Assembly (NCBI GenBank): GCA_029721435.1
Contig: CM056580.1
Location: forward strand, 27,770,367-27,834,366
Direction of reading: 5' to 3'
Source: Gymnothorax reevesii
Lineage: Eukaryota > Chordata > Actinopteri > Anguilliformes > Muraenidae
Length of the DNA: 64,000 nt
Shown in pieces: positions 1 to 11,299 of the stretch. The notes beneath the pieces were generated by a model. The model made no database searches and had not been told where the DNA came from. It worked only from the letters and a program-made list of their open reading frames with translations. The translations under genes were made by a program, and so were the position numbers. How positions within the stretch are numbered: the first letter of the stretch is position 1; each line of letters begins with the position of its first letter.

Positions 1-870
1 CTGGTTTTGGGTTTTTTATTTTGTATCCTAATACTGTAGTTTTGATTACATTTCTGAATATGACTTAACAACTGTAATTTATGTTTCAAACATTTCTAAT
101 GTAGCTTAACAAATCTGAATGATTCATTAAACTTTTAACAATTCATAAGGAAGTTAATTACATGATATGTTGTATCGTTAACAACTATTACAATTATTAT
201 ATGGCAGAACTGGGAATCAGGGGGGAAGCACAGAACATCCGTTTAAAACTATTTTTAGTCGTGACCTGTTGTCAGTCATTTTCAGAATTAACAAAAGATG
301 CACTCTTAGAACACTCCACATAGTCAGGAGCTGCTAGTTCTCCCCGTTTAGGTAAGACGACAATCAATCATCTGGACGCGTATTTGTTGCATTTAAATCA
401 GCGTTATTCAAAATTGAATACCTGTCAACTTGCACGCATATGGCTTGAGTCTCACGCTTTTTATATTTAATTGCTCAGTCCCACTTCTTAAATCAACCTT
501 CGCTGTACCGAGAGTGAGAGGCGATATTTCATTGGGACGCGGGTGTATCTGGTGTCCCCTAGACTACTTCCTAACAGTTAATCAAGAACTAAATTAGTTG
601 CATTAGGTTTGCTTATTGTCATAAAGGGATGTGTTTGTGTCTCCCAGTTCTGTTCAGGCTTCGGCACTGGGCAGGTTTTTCAATATCAATGACGACCAGC
701 GCAGATGATTCCCGTGAATTGGCCATGCCAGCGTACAGGTTGAAAACGAAAGTTCGCTATTCTGGCAATAACCGAAGGTGGGAGCATATTTAGGGTTATT
801 AATGTTTTGTTTCCAGCTGTTTTATTGGACAGTGGATCTGCTCATTTTAACTGATCTTTGAAAAAATAGT
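1..870. other. No recognised feature
   Basis: AT-rich unique-looking sequence. I saw no long reading frame, terminal repeat or similarity to other parts of the window. Confidence 0.5.
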
Positions 871-945
871 GCTGGTCGGGAAAAGCTGAGTGGTGGTCGG
901 TGGATTCAATGTGCTGGTCAGGGCCGACCAGTGCCGACCAGCATC
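871..945. repeat. Short CTGGTC/GACCAG direct and inverted repeat
   Basis: The word GCTGGTCGG or a close variant occurs several times here, and its complement CCGACCAGC follows at the right end, giving a partly palindromic cluster. Short CTGGT-rich clusters like this are common dispersed sequences in fish DNA. The family is not identified. Confidence 0.4.
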
Positions 946-1440
946 GGCAGAATACTATATATGCCTTTCTCCCACTGCAGATCTTTGTAAGAATGGGCAG
1001 AAGATGCGACCTTGAACCATTAAGTCTCCTGAAGAGATGATGGTGCCTGCCATGTCCAACCAGTCAGCGCCAGCCTTATTTATTACTTGGCTTTGATTTA
1101 TTGGACCCCAGTGAGATCTCACACTTGTAGTTGTAACCCCTAACCTTATCCTATAAACTTCAATCAACGAGACATGGGCTCATTTTGAAAGTAAATTATT
1201 TTTCTATCTTTCTAAAGGTGTATTTTTCTCTGTGTGCTGTCTCAGCGGCCTTGAACAGCCGCAGACATCAAACACAGTGGGTCTGTGTTTGTAAAAATGC
1301 TTTCTCCTGTTTGGAGCTTGATTGCTCAACTTACTTAGGAATCTTTAAGCCACTAAAAAACGCCATCGATGGGATGATATTCACCCATGTATACACCCAC
1401 AGTTGGGTACAGAAATATTGATTTGATTTGGGCAATAAGA
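946..1440. other. No recognised feature
   Basis: Only short incidental reading frames (70-78 codons) on both strands, with no recognisable motif. Confidence 0.4.
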
Positions 1441-2655
1441 TTTTGTCATTTTGCCTTTGTACACCACTACAATGGTTTTGAAATGAAACAATCAAGATGT
1501 GATTAAAGTGCAGACTTTCATTTTTAAATCAAGGCCTTTCACAAAAATCTCCTTTTTCAGAGCTTCAAAGGTAATTTGAAAAACTAAACAATAATACTGC
1601 AAATGTTAGGATATTCAATAGGATGCTACTGCCTTTAGTTTTGTGTTCAGTAAGTGAAAAGCATGCTGAATTGAGTTGAGGTCAGGTGACTTCCTTGGCC
1701 ATTGAAGAATGTTTCATTTCTTTGCCATGAGAAGCTCTTACTTTTGTAGCATGTTTTCCATCTGTGTACTGTGAGGCGCTGTCATGTCAGATTTGCAGCA
1801 TTCGACTGAATCTGAGGGGGTAGTATAGCCCAATACACTTCAGAATTCATCCTGCTATTTCTATCAGCAGCCATACCATCAATAATCACCAGTGACCCAG
1901 TTACATTGGCAGGTCATATGCCCATGCCATAACACTGTATCCACAGTGTTTGACAGAGGATCTTGTATGCTTTGGATCATGAGTAGTTCCTTTCACTCTC
2001 CATATTCTTCTCTTTCCATTATTCAGGTACAAGCTAACTTTGGTTTCATCTGTCTGGAGGCTTGTCCTTGAGCTGTTCAGGCTTTTTCACGTTTTCTGCA
2101 GCGTCTAATCTGGCTTTGCTGCTCTTGAGTGTTACCAGTGATTTGCACCTTGTGTTAAACCCTCTGTATTTACAGCATACATTCATGGAGGAGTCTCTTG
2201 ATTTTAGACTTAGACAATGAAACGCCTACTTCCTCAAAAGTGTTCTTGACCTGGCTAGATGTTGTGAAGGCGGTTACCTTCACCGTGGAAAAAAATTCAA
2301 CGATCATCCAAATTACTCGTCTTCATGGTCATCCAGGTCTTTTGGCGTTTCTGAGCTACCCAGTGCATTCCTTCTTTCTAAGAATGTACCAAACTGCTGA
2401 TATAGTCCACTCCAAAGGTTTCTGGTGTTTGATAGTTTTGTTTTTTCAGCCAACAGATGGCCACCATTACCTGCATTGATAACTCTTTGGACCGCATATT
2501 GAGAGTATATCTCAACCCTTACGTGAATGCCTTCTGTGTGTACTCCCATTCTGAAACATGCGGGTCAATTAGAAGTAATGTCTCCTTTGATTGGTTTGCG
2601 TTTTGCATCGTTACACCACCTCCTGTGCATGCGAGTTACTTATATCCCCTCTCTT
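1441..2655 (-). mobile_element. Tc1-like transposon remnant, degenerate transposase
   Basis: Read on the minus strand, several stretches match the catalytic half of fish Tc1-like transposases. GSLVIIDGMAADRNSRMNSE lies near 1830-1900; it is the block that normally sits before the second catalytic aspartate. A tract ending PKDLDDHEDE lies near 2313-2345 and resembles the region just after the N-terminal helix-turn-helix domains. Frames are broken by many stops and shifts, so no product is expected. The order of the pieces and the ~1.2-kb span suit a nearly full-length element in minus orientation. Exact ends and the TA duplication were not resolved. Family membership is recognised from motif layout, not a search. 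Confidence 0.7.
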
Positions 2656-4390
2656 GAGTTACAAGTTGATGGATTATAATTGTAGCCCCTGGACAAAGTC
2701 GGGTGGCTACTAGGAATTCATGCATGTCGTCTTCGCCGCCGCCGTCACGTCAACGTCCGTAGGCACTTCCTTGTGGAGGCGGTAATTTGTGACAGATTAG
2801 ATTGGGATGGACATGGGTTATACTTCACCTATGACACCTATCGATTTTGGTTGCCATGGCATCAGTATTGGCCGAAAAACGTGCAAATTACTGGCAAAAC
2901 AAAGAAATTTCTTTGTGGACGCAGTACAAGCTGCAATTTTTGACTGATTACATTCATATTTCGCATGGATATGTGTTACACTTCATTCATGACAGTTACC
3001 ATTGTCAGTGGTGATGATCTGAGTTGGAATAGTTCTGTGCGTACAGATTTTATCCGAGAATTCATATGCAGTGATGATTAATTACAAAATGAAGATCAGA
3101 AACCAAGTACTATTCAAGTATTTATTTCATTTTCATCCTGGAACAGAGCTATGCATGTATTTCTAGATGAGAAACATATTAATGCATGCAGAATATCTGG
3201 CTATATCAAGTAAAACACATTAGTGTTTTATATTAAATATTACTTTCCCAAGCAAACAACAAATATATGTGAGCCATAATGGAATATGACTATCCCGCTC
3301 AAGACAGCATCATCTTTCTCTGAATGCAGTGTGTGATTGACTCAAACAAAATCTTCTTGGCATTATCCTTCTTGATACACTGGCAGAGGAGGGAAATGAT
3401 TCCCTCTGATTTATGCATTCTCCCCTTAATTCACTTTTATTTTCAAACTGTTGTTAAATCTGTCTTTTAATCCATAAACAATTAAGACTAAGTCAGTTCA
3501 GTATTATTGCAGTTATCTTTTAGGCTGCATACATAAATTAGGCTATGTTACTTCATGGACTAATTACTATTTACAGGACTGTAGGTATAATATTATGAAG
3601 ATTAACCAGGAAAATCTATAAAATAATATGATGCATTATGCATATGCAAATATCTTCTATCAAGAACAAACAGCCCTTGATAATTAGGTTTTTTTTAAAT
3701 TCACCATTGTGGCACATAATGATGAATTCGGGAGATTCAGGGAGTATGATATCACTAACCTGCATGTAGAAAAAAAACTGCTGATTTCCCAAAAGACCTC
3801 ATAATATCTCATTTGAGGATGCTGAGTTTAAAAAAGCAAGTAAAAATTTCTATCACATACAATTCTTTTCACGAGATAAGAATGAAGATTTCCCTTTTCA
3901 TATCATCTATACCAGCTTTTATGCATTGATACAAACAACAATGAAAGCTGTAGCAGAAAACATCTAGATTATGTTTGAATTCTCCTCTGTCAGTGGCCGT
4001 ATTACTAAGCTTTAAATCAGAATTGGGCATAAAATTGTGTCTTTAGAATCATTCATACGTGTGAAAATCAGCTGAGAATTGACTCAGAGGAGGATGGTAA
4101 TAATAATGTTTTTGTAGAAGTTTTTTTTTTATGGTATTTAAGGGATGATACAAGACTTCTTAACCTTACAAGTGGTTGTCGAAAGTGACAATGCTATAAA
4201 ATGCACTTCATACGTTAAAGAAAATGTGACATGCTCGAGCAAAACAGGAATCAGCACCCCAAAATTATTGAGCTACAAGAATTGGATTTTATCCAGCTAA
4301 AATGATGCAATATATTTACATGTACTGTCGCACTCACTTTTGCAGGAACAGCGATTACTAATTGCCTCAAAACACAAGACCTCAGTTTCC
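2656..4390. other. No gene; one short dispersed repeat inside
   Basis: No coding region recognised. A segment at about 3086-3131 (ATCAGAAACCAAGTACTATT and what follows) recurs nearly unchanged at about 18087-18123, just outside the Tc1 fragment there. It is therefore part of a dispersed repeat, perhaps a Tc1 terminal region. The rest is AT-rich. Confidence 0.45.
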
Positions 4391-4393
4391 ATT

Positions 4394-4460
4394 CAATATT
4401 CTCATGTTTCATTCCATGTATTCAACCTTTCATTCCATACATTCAGAGTTTCATTTTATA
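4394..4460. repeat. 21-bp minisatellite, about 3 units
   Basis: Units of about 21 bases close to CATTCCATRTATTCARAGTTT. The same unit forms the longer array at 6157-6303. The two arrays lie on opposite sides of the leader-repeat copy at 4735-6155. Confidence 0.7.
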
Positions 4461-4734
4461 TTGTAGAACTTGAATATTTCATTTAGCTCACAACATATGT
4501 CAAAAATAATTTTGTTGGAACACATGCTCATTATGCATGTAAAATCTGAATGTTTGGTTGATCTGGTGCACCCCAGAGCCAGGAGTGAACTTTTATAAAT
4601 CCTAGAATGGTCTTACAGCCTGCCTGTGAGAGTGGCATCCTTTGTTCTGCTCACAGCAGGAGGCCAGAGACATTCCTTCCAAGCGGTCCAGCTTCTCTGA
4701 AACTTGCACTGTTCTCATTGAAGTTAAGGCCCAG
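4461..4734. other. No recognised feature
   Basis: Spacer between the minisatellite and the leader repeat. It does not match the sequence upstream of the copy at 30320, which helps place the left limit of that repeat near 4735. Confidence 0.4.
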
Positions 4735-6155
4735 TTAAATTCATCTGCTTAAAACAATCTAAATCTCTGTGAAATTCATAATATGTTTATGTTCAACATC
4801 CTATGATGAAACCACTTATATATTTATAACACAATTGGACTATAATACTCCATTTTAAGGCTTTTCCATGACAACTGCATCATATTAGCACATATTCCTT
4901 CATGTTTGGTCTTTTTATTCTCGGGGGAATCCAAGGAGTTAAATGGAACATTTTTCATTTCCCTTGAAATTATGGTTCATCTTGTTTGTAAGATTCATTC
5001 GGGCGACTACCCTAGTCTTCTCTCTATGCAAAATAATCTTATCACCTCGAAGGAGGAAGCCCACTTTGTTCGGAGGCGTGGTTTGTAATCTTTGAAGGTG
5101 GGAGATTCTAACCGAAGGCCCGCTCTCTCTCTTCTTTGTCAACATCTGACTGCGCGCAGGTGAGTTGGGGAAAGTCACATGACGCCTCGCTCTGCGGAGG
5201 GAGGTGGCATCTGAATTCTCCCCAGCCACGTGGGACGGCTTTAGTTCCACATGGCCATTATCTTCTCCAGGTATGAAAATATAATCTAAATTATATGTAA
5301 CTGGTAATTGGCTTAACGTTGATTTGTTTGATCCAAGTTTGTGCCTACCTGGTAATTAAATTATTGTTATTCCTTTTCCAGCTTGCCTGGTCTCCGTGTC
5401 TCTTAATCTTTTTATTCTTCCTAGCCCCGTCTCGGCGGATACCTAGGGGTATTATCCCCACTGAGGAACGACTGGCCAGCGGCCCGGTGTGGGAATTGGT
5501 TGGTTGAGTTGGTTTTGGCGACCATGACCTACCTACTGAAAGGATTGATGTATGCTGGTTCTGAGTTTCTAACCTATAGGAAACCCATGGACGTAAAGTC
5601 GGTTATCCGTTAAAATTCTCTTAAGGAGCCCATAGGCGTGCATATAATCTGGGTTCATTGTACTGAATATATGCCAGCAGAGGCTATTGCAGTGATGGTT
5701 GACTTCCAACCTCTAATCTAACCAACGAACATAGGATTCGGACATGGTGTTAAAACCCGAGGACATTAATGTAGCGGCGGTGGTTGTCTGTTAGGAATTC
5801 AAGGTATAATCACTTCATGTTTTTCCCTAGAGTCTTGAGTAACTGGTTATCACTGCCTCTAGATTCACGCACGCTGTTCCAAAATTATCAATTCTAATTC
5901 TAATTTGGAGTCAGATATTTAACGAGGATACAACTAAATTTGGTTTTTAACTGTTTTATGGAGTCAGATTAATCATAACCGTTGCGTTTTTATGCCTCGT
6001 CTTTGGACGGAGAAAAATATCCATCATATTGTGATTCACACCAGCCAGGAAAATGCTCGAATTAAAGTTAGTCAATTAGAACACGTGAGTCCTTCACCTC
6101 ACTGCAATGTCCGTTGTTGGTATTGTTTTGTGGGACCTTACAATATATTCAGTGT
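4735..6155 (+). mobile_element. Dispersed repeat resembling a Penelope-like element leader, copy 1
   Basis: Blocks in the same order are shared with 30320-31205 (directly upstream of Penelope-type RT), 7781-8475 and about 12985-13800. Block A (4735-4960) matches 30320-30550. Block B carries a CCAG|GTATGA junction near 5270. Block C follows a pyrimidine-rich TTCCTAG|CC near 5424. Block D (about 5585-5665) includes CCCATGGACG and a CTGGGTTCA end. Block E (5880-6150) is shared with 8210-8470 and contains GGAGTCAGATATTTAACGAG. This copy has no RT frame. Either it is a coding-less copy of the Penelope family, or the Penelope coding part at 31 kb landed inside an unrelated repeat. Confidence 0.6.
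5271..5424 (+). other. Candidate spliceosomal intron in the leader repeat
   Basis: CTCCAG|GTATGA (GT at 5271) leads to a pyrimidine tract ending TTCTTCCTAG (AG at 5424), 154 bases. The equivalent junctions in the copy at 30907-31066 are also intact. Penelope-like elements are known to keep introns, so conservation across diverged copies supports a real intron; splicing itself is inferred. Confidence 0.5.
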
Positions 6156-6156
6156 C

Positions 6157-6303
6157 ATTACATGTATTCAAAGTTGCATTCCATAAATTCAAAGTTCCAT
6201 TATATATATCCAGACTTTCATTCCATATATTCAGATTTTCATTCCATGTATTCAAAGTTCTATTCCATTTATTCAAGTTTCATTCCATATATTCAGAGTT
6301 TCA
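6157..6303. repeat. 21-bp minisatellite, about 7 units
   Basis: Seven imperfect units of 21 bases, such as CATTCCATATATTCAGATTTT and CATTCCATGTATTCAAAGTTC. The unit is a multiple of three, so it stays open in several frames and creates repetitive reading frames (YSKFHSIYS-like) that are not genes. Confidence 0.85.
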
Positions 6304-7094
6304 ATCTATGTATATATAATCATTGCCTAAACGGTTTTCCATAACATATATATTATGGAAAATTTTTCAGCTTTCATTCCCGCCGTCTGACGATTCCCTT
6401 TTGCGCAAATTCCTATGATGTTATGTGACAGCCTTCAGCATGCCTGCGTCTCGCTGTCCAATCACGTTTCCTCCTTCGGAATCGGCTGTGGTATTTCATT
6501 CATTGCTTCCACCTGTGCTTAATTCTGGGTCTCGCAAAACTCTGAGTGAATGCGTTCTCTGATAGGATCGATACTAACCCGTACTAACCAGCACTTATTT
6601 GAGGGTGATTGTATATATTTCGTCACGCAGTATTAACCTAATTAACTCATTAGCGAGTGCGAGTGTTTCTAGCTTTTGTAATTCCTTCCTAAGCTTTCCC
6701 TGATTAACTGCATTTAAAGCTATGTTTTCCTTTGCTTCTCTTGTGGTGCCGTCACGTTTTTTACCCGTCACGTTTAGATTACCTCAATCTAAACTGTCTA
6801 GTTTGATTGATTGTCTCAGCGTCTTGTCTCGAGTCATTATTTTTAACCCAGTTCTCATGTAATTGTTTTATTAATTCCATGTGTTTCTGTTTCCATTTGA
6901 GATGGCCTTCCGAGTCCCCGCCTCCTCTCGTGGGTATTTCAGTGGGATAGAGAGAAGATATGGGGGAATTATTGTAGCAAAACTATTTACAAATGTGTAA
7001 AAACAAGATTCACAAATGTGTAACCGGATGTACAAATGCGTAAACCAATTTGTATTTCGATCCAAAGAAGGAAAAGGATACAAAAAGGTAGCAC
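6304..7094. other. No recognised feature
   Basis: No coding similarity or terminal repeats seen. A motif close to CAAATGTGTAA recurs three times near 6985-7045, too short to classify. Confidence 0.4.
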
Positions 7095-7740
7095 AGACCC
7101 TGAATTTTCATTGAAATACAGTTGGAAGCATAGTTTGCCAGTGCAGAGTTAAAGGAGGAGTGGCTACAGTACAAGGTTGTGGCAGAAAGAGGATGCTATC
7201 AATGGCTGCCACCAGATCCCTGAGGAGTCGGGTGGTCAAAAACCCTTGGGTGACTGCAGGAGACCCGCAGCTTGACTTGGAGGCGGGAGGCACTGAGGTT
7301 TCCAAAAGGACAACGGTCTTAAGAATACCTCCATATCCACTTACGCTTGGTTTCAAAAGAAGTCTGGGAAGATTTTAGAGGGCTCATCACAGTCGCCTCA
7401 TTTGAACCCCATAATAAATCTCTGGTGGGATTTGAAGAACACAGTTGCAGCATGCAAACCCCAGAATATTAGTGGACTGGAGGCCACTGTCCATGAGGAC
7501 TGGGCTAAGATTCCTTGGGAATGCAGCAAAAAGCTGACATCTGCCTATGCAGCACATTTCCAGCAGGTCATAGCGGCATAAGGGTTTTCTACTAAGCATT
7601 AAAGATGCTTGTCATGAAGGGGTTGGGCAATTTTGAGCCTGTTGTAGTCATTAAAAGTGGCATTTTGTTTTCAATTTGGAGAAGCCACTTGTAATAATTT
7701 TGGAAAAATTTAGTTTTAAAAAAAATTTGTTTGTTGTGCA
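7095..7740 (+). mobile_element. Tc1-like transposon, internally deleted
   Basis: The plus strand encodes pieces of both ends of a Tc1-like transposase but not the middle. Residues like LRSRVVKNPWVTAGDPQLDL and VSKRTTVLR (about 7215-7330) match the second helix-turn-helix region of the DNA-binding domain. About 50 bases later comes the C-terminal catalytic end, reading LNPIINLWWDLKNTVAACKP at about 7399-7460 and continuing to about 7580. The central part with the first two catalytic aspartates is absent. The family motif is NPIENLW; here the catalytic glutamate position reads isoleucine. The element is therefore dead twice over. Terminal repeats were not delimited. Confidence 0.75.
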
Positions 7741-7780
7741 CCCCATTCTGTTGTTGGTTTACTTCATGTACATTCTCCGT

Positions 7781-8475
7781 ACATTCTTTCTAGCCATGTT
7801 ACGACCGGTACTTAGGGGGTGATTCCAGACTAGCTAGCTGATGTTGTAGGTAGTGATGGGTTTTAAGTTGGATTGGAGATTACGGTCTATCCCTTAAGGG
7901 TTTATGTAGTACAGGTCCTGGGGATTCGGCCTTAAGGGTACCCCTGGGCTTAACTTTATAAGCTGGCACCTGACCGATCTCCTTAAGGGGCCCTTTGGTG
8001 CACATAAACCTGGGTTCGTGATATGTTTCTGCTCAGTGCTACTTTGTTTATGCCTCCATGCTACTATCATGGTAATTTCTTCCATCCTCTAGAACTATCA
8101 CCGAACTAAGAACCAGCAGCTGCATTTATTTCCCAGGGACGTCGGCTGAGTCACAATAGTTTTCACAGACAAGTCTGATGGAGTAGCCGTCCCGAGATTC
8201 AAGCATGTTGTCCCCAAACTATACATTCTTATTCCAATTTGGAGTCAGATATTTAACGAGATATCTAACCAAATTTGGTATTCAAAATGTATTATGGAGT
8301 CAAATTAATTGTATCCGTTGTGCTTTTGTGCCCTGTCTGTGGACAAAGAAAAATATCCATTCTATTGTGACTCACACCAGCCAGGAGGTTGCTCGAATTA
8401 ACGCCAGCCTAAAAGAACACGTGAAACCTTCAGCCCTGACAATGTCCGTATTTTGGTATTGTTTTGTCAGGTTTT
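7781..8475 (+). mobile_element. Dispersed leader repeat (Penelope-associated), copy 2, 5'-truncated
   Basis: Starts at the block-C boundary with ACATTCTTTCTAG|CCATGTTACGA (AG at 7793), matching TTTCTAG|CCACGTTACGA at 31066. It continues through the block-D end (TAAACCTGGGTTCGTG, about 8005-8020) and all of block E (8210-8470), which matches 5880-6150. Blocks A and B are missing. No RT reading frame is present. Confidence 0.6.
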
Positions 8476-9359
8476 GCAAAACCTAATTATGTGTCAAAGT
8501 GTCAAATGGCTAAACTAGATTAAGTATTGATGGCAAAATCAACATATTGAGAAAAAAAAAAACCATCTAGCTCTGAATTAATTGCCAGTTTTAAAATTAA
8601 GCCTTTTATGATTAGACTTTATGAATCATCAACATAAATCTTTGGGACTGTAATGTTGCATTTTCTGCATTAAGTTATATTACATATAATTATATTATTA
8701 AATTTGATTAAATTACTTAACTACAGATGACATGGTTTTGTACATTTCCCCAATGGGATATGCTCTATAACCTTGAAAACACTGTTACACAGAGACTGAC
8801 GCATCATTAATTCAAAAGCAATATAAACAAGGTTCTGTATGAACATTGATTTGGGGACTAATCAATGCGTTTAGCATAATACTCATTATATGTCTTTTTT
8901 GGCCCTGCATGGTAGAAATTAGTCACTGGCCTGGAAAACAGCCTTATCCAAAACTATCTAAATGTTTTAGACATTAAGGCATTTTATAATATTGATTGCA
9001 GAGGCCTTGAAGAACAGAGGTTGGGTTCTTGAGGGAACTAAAGTTATTGAGAGGTTACATTACTAGTATGCAGAAATGTTTTAATTTCAGAGCTCAGGAA
9101 ATGTGAATGGCCATTCAGGAATACTTACATGCATCATGATGGAGTCAGTTACTTATCCTGGATGCATACTATGTATGTTTTCAAAACCCAACTAACTTGA
9201 TTTCTACAACCCCAGCCAAAAATTATGGAATCACTACACTTAGAAGAAGTCCATCCAGATATTTAGTTAAAACCAAATAAACAAATTGTAGATGTGACTT
9301 AAAACTATTTTATTTATTAGCCTAATATTCTAGCTTTATGAAACACATCAAACAAATAA
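8476..9359. other. No gene; old repeat debris near the right end
   Basis: AT-rich. AAAAATTATGGAATCACT near 9218 is echoed by AATAATTATGGAATCATT near 9686, beyond the MITE that follows. This suggests that the MITE landed in an older degraded repeat. Confidence 0.4.
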
Positions 9360-9367
9360 GATTATTT

Positions 9368-9636
9368 GGTAACACTTTACTTGAAGGTACCCTCATAAGA
9401 GTAACATGATGCAGTCATGAACATGTCATAAACATTGTGTCAATGTCATAAACGTTGTCATTAAGAGTCATTCGGTTTTGAGATTAACATTGAGTTAACA
9501 TTGTTTGGGTTGTCTTGATTATGACAACTTCGTCGTAAGGGTGACATGACACTGTCATAACTGTTACATGGCACATGTAACAGTTATGACAGTGTCATGT
9601 TAGTCTTATGACGGTACCTTCAAGTAAAGTGCAACC
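9368..9636. mobile_element. hAT-type MITE, 269 bp, with 8-bp target duplication
   Basis: Terminal inverted repeats start GGTAACACTTTACTTGAAGG on the left and, reading inward from the right, GGTTGCACTTTACTTGAAGG; they differ at two bases. The element is flanked by an exact 8-bp direct repeat GATTATTT at 9360-9367 and 9637-9644. An 8-bp duplication is the mark of hAT-superfamily transposition. There is no coding capacity. The right half contains a perfect 27-bp-arm palindrome (9544-9570 with 9574-9600, loop of 3). Confidence 0.9.
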
Positions 9637-9644
9637 GATTATTT

Positions 9645-10168
9645 TTATTAATAGCATATATATATTTTTTCATCAATTAGTGGAAATAATTATGGAATCA
9701 TTCAATGTTGAGAAAAAAATTGTTTTAAAGAGCAACTCCAACAGAGAATTTGGGCGAACTCCTACATTGAGTTGGGGGTGCAGTTAACCTCCTTGCGAAA
9801 ATGATGTCATGTGCACGTTTATCCACTACATCTAGATTGATTTATTGCTTGGGTTCGATCTGAGTCCATTGTTGACAACCGCCTGTCAAATAAATGAATT
9901 CATAATGTAGACGTTTCTACAACAGTGTGCGACATGTCTCACCTTCTTCACCTTCCTCAAAACTTCTTTCAAACAATGGAGACAGTTGTTTTGCATGCAA
10001 ATATACCAACCAGGAATAACTAACTGGATACAGGAATGACTTCTGTTACAAGCACAACACGTCAATGAGAGGAAAATAATAACACTTGGGTCGGGTATGA
10101 AAAGAGTTGTGCAAAAAAATGAGTGAAATAACACATTACCACATAAATGCCTCTATTCCAGTGCGTAT
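9645..10168. other. No recognised feature
   Basis: AT-rich sequence with an 82-codon minus-strand frame (9886-10134) that shows no recognisable motif. It ends at the target duplication of the following LINE. Confidence 0.4.
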
Positions 10169-11299
10169 ATGATTCAGCGACCAACACTATTCAGCATGAT
10201 GTTCTCAGCAATGCTTACAGATGCCTTCAGGGATGGTGATCTAGGAGTTCCTATCCGATACAGAACAGATGGTGGACTTCACAACCTATCACGTCTGAAA
10301 GCTGTCACCAAAGTCCAGACAACTACTATCCGTGACTTGCTGTTTGCAGACGACTGTGCCCTGAATGCTAATACTGCATCTGACATGCAATCAAGCATGG
10401 ACAAATTCTCTTCAGCCTGCGACAACTTTGGGCTCACAATCAATACTAAGAAAACAGAAGTAATGTACCAGCCCCCGCCAGGACAACAATGCATTGAGCC
10501 AAAAATCACAGTCAAAGACACATGTCTACAAGCAGTTGACAAAGTCACCTATCTTGGCAGCACACTGTCAAGACATGTCCACATTGATGATGAGGTCAAT
10601 GTTAGGATAGCCAAAGCCAGCTCAGCCTTTGGAAGACTTCGGTCTACAGTCTGGGACCGTAGAGGTATCGGCATCTCCACCAAGCTGAAAGTTTACCAGG
10701 CAGTTGTACTAACTACACTACTCTACGTATGCGAGACATGGACCATCTACAGTAGACATGCCAGACAATTGAATCATTTCCATACCACACGCCTGCGCAG
10801 ACTACTTAACATCAAATGGCAAGACAAAATTCCGGATACAGAAGTGCTTGAACGGGCTAAGCTTCCCTCAATCCACACACTGCTGCAGCTGAACCAGTTA
10901 CGCTGGACCGGTCATGTTGTGCGGATGGAGAACACACGCATACCAAAGCAACTCCTCTATGGCGAGCTAACGTCAGGGAAGCGAACCGTTGGTGGACAAA
11001 AAAAGCGCTACAAGGACAGCTTAAAAGTGTCACTGAAAGCCTCAAGTATAGATACAGAGTCATGGGAGCAGCTAGCTCAAAATAGACACCTATGGCGCAC
11101 CCTCATTTACAATGGGGCAAAACTCTCTGAAGAGTTACGCATTAAAACAGCTGAATCAAAACGTCAACTCCGTAAAGATCGGTCAGCCAGCACCTCTGTG
11201 GATGTTACAGACCATGTGTGCACTACATGTGGCCGCTACTTTCGTGCCCGTATTGGCCTCATCAGTCACTTACGGACACACCAGACCCAGAACAATTAA
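10169..11299 (+). pseudogene. LINE reverse transcriptase, C-terminal part with zinc finger
   Basis: An open frame of 376 codons encodes the back half of a non-LTR retrotransposon RT. TLFSMMFSAML (residues 6-16) is followed by the FADD catalytic box (residues 59-62), TKKTEVM, YLGS, and the long C-terminal region with RWTGHVVRM. The last ~28 residues form a CCHH finger (CTTCGRYF...HLRTH), probably used in nucleic-acid binding. The endonuclease and RT fingers are missing. The initiating ATG and the first four codons come from the upstream target duplication, not from the LINE, so this is not a natural start. No internal stop is seen, so the insertion is probably fairly recent. The clade is not assigned; it could be RTE-, CR1- or I-like. 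Confidence 0.85.

Noticed and set aside
5440..5620. Possible hammerhead ribozyme, as reported in Penelope-like elements
   Set aside because: A CTGAGGA word (near 5461) and a GGACGTAAAGTC-type word are present in the leader repeat, but I could not assemble the full conserved core with paired stems in any copy. A covariance-model search would decide.
6157..6303. CRISPR-like array
   Set aside because: Contiguous 21-bp degenerate units without unique spacers: an ordinary minisatellite in a eukaryotic genome.
6094..6344. Repetitive N/W- or S/Y-rich frames on both strands
   Set aside because: Generated by the 21-bp minisatellite, whose length is a multiple of three.
10279..11063. Minus-strand frames inside the 10-kb LINE
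   Set aside because: Antisense shadows of the RT frame.
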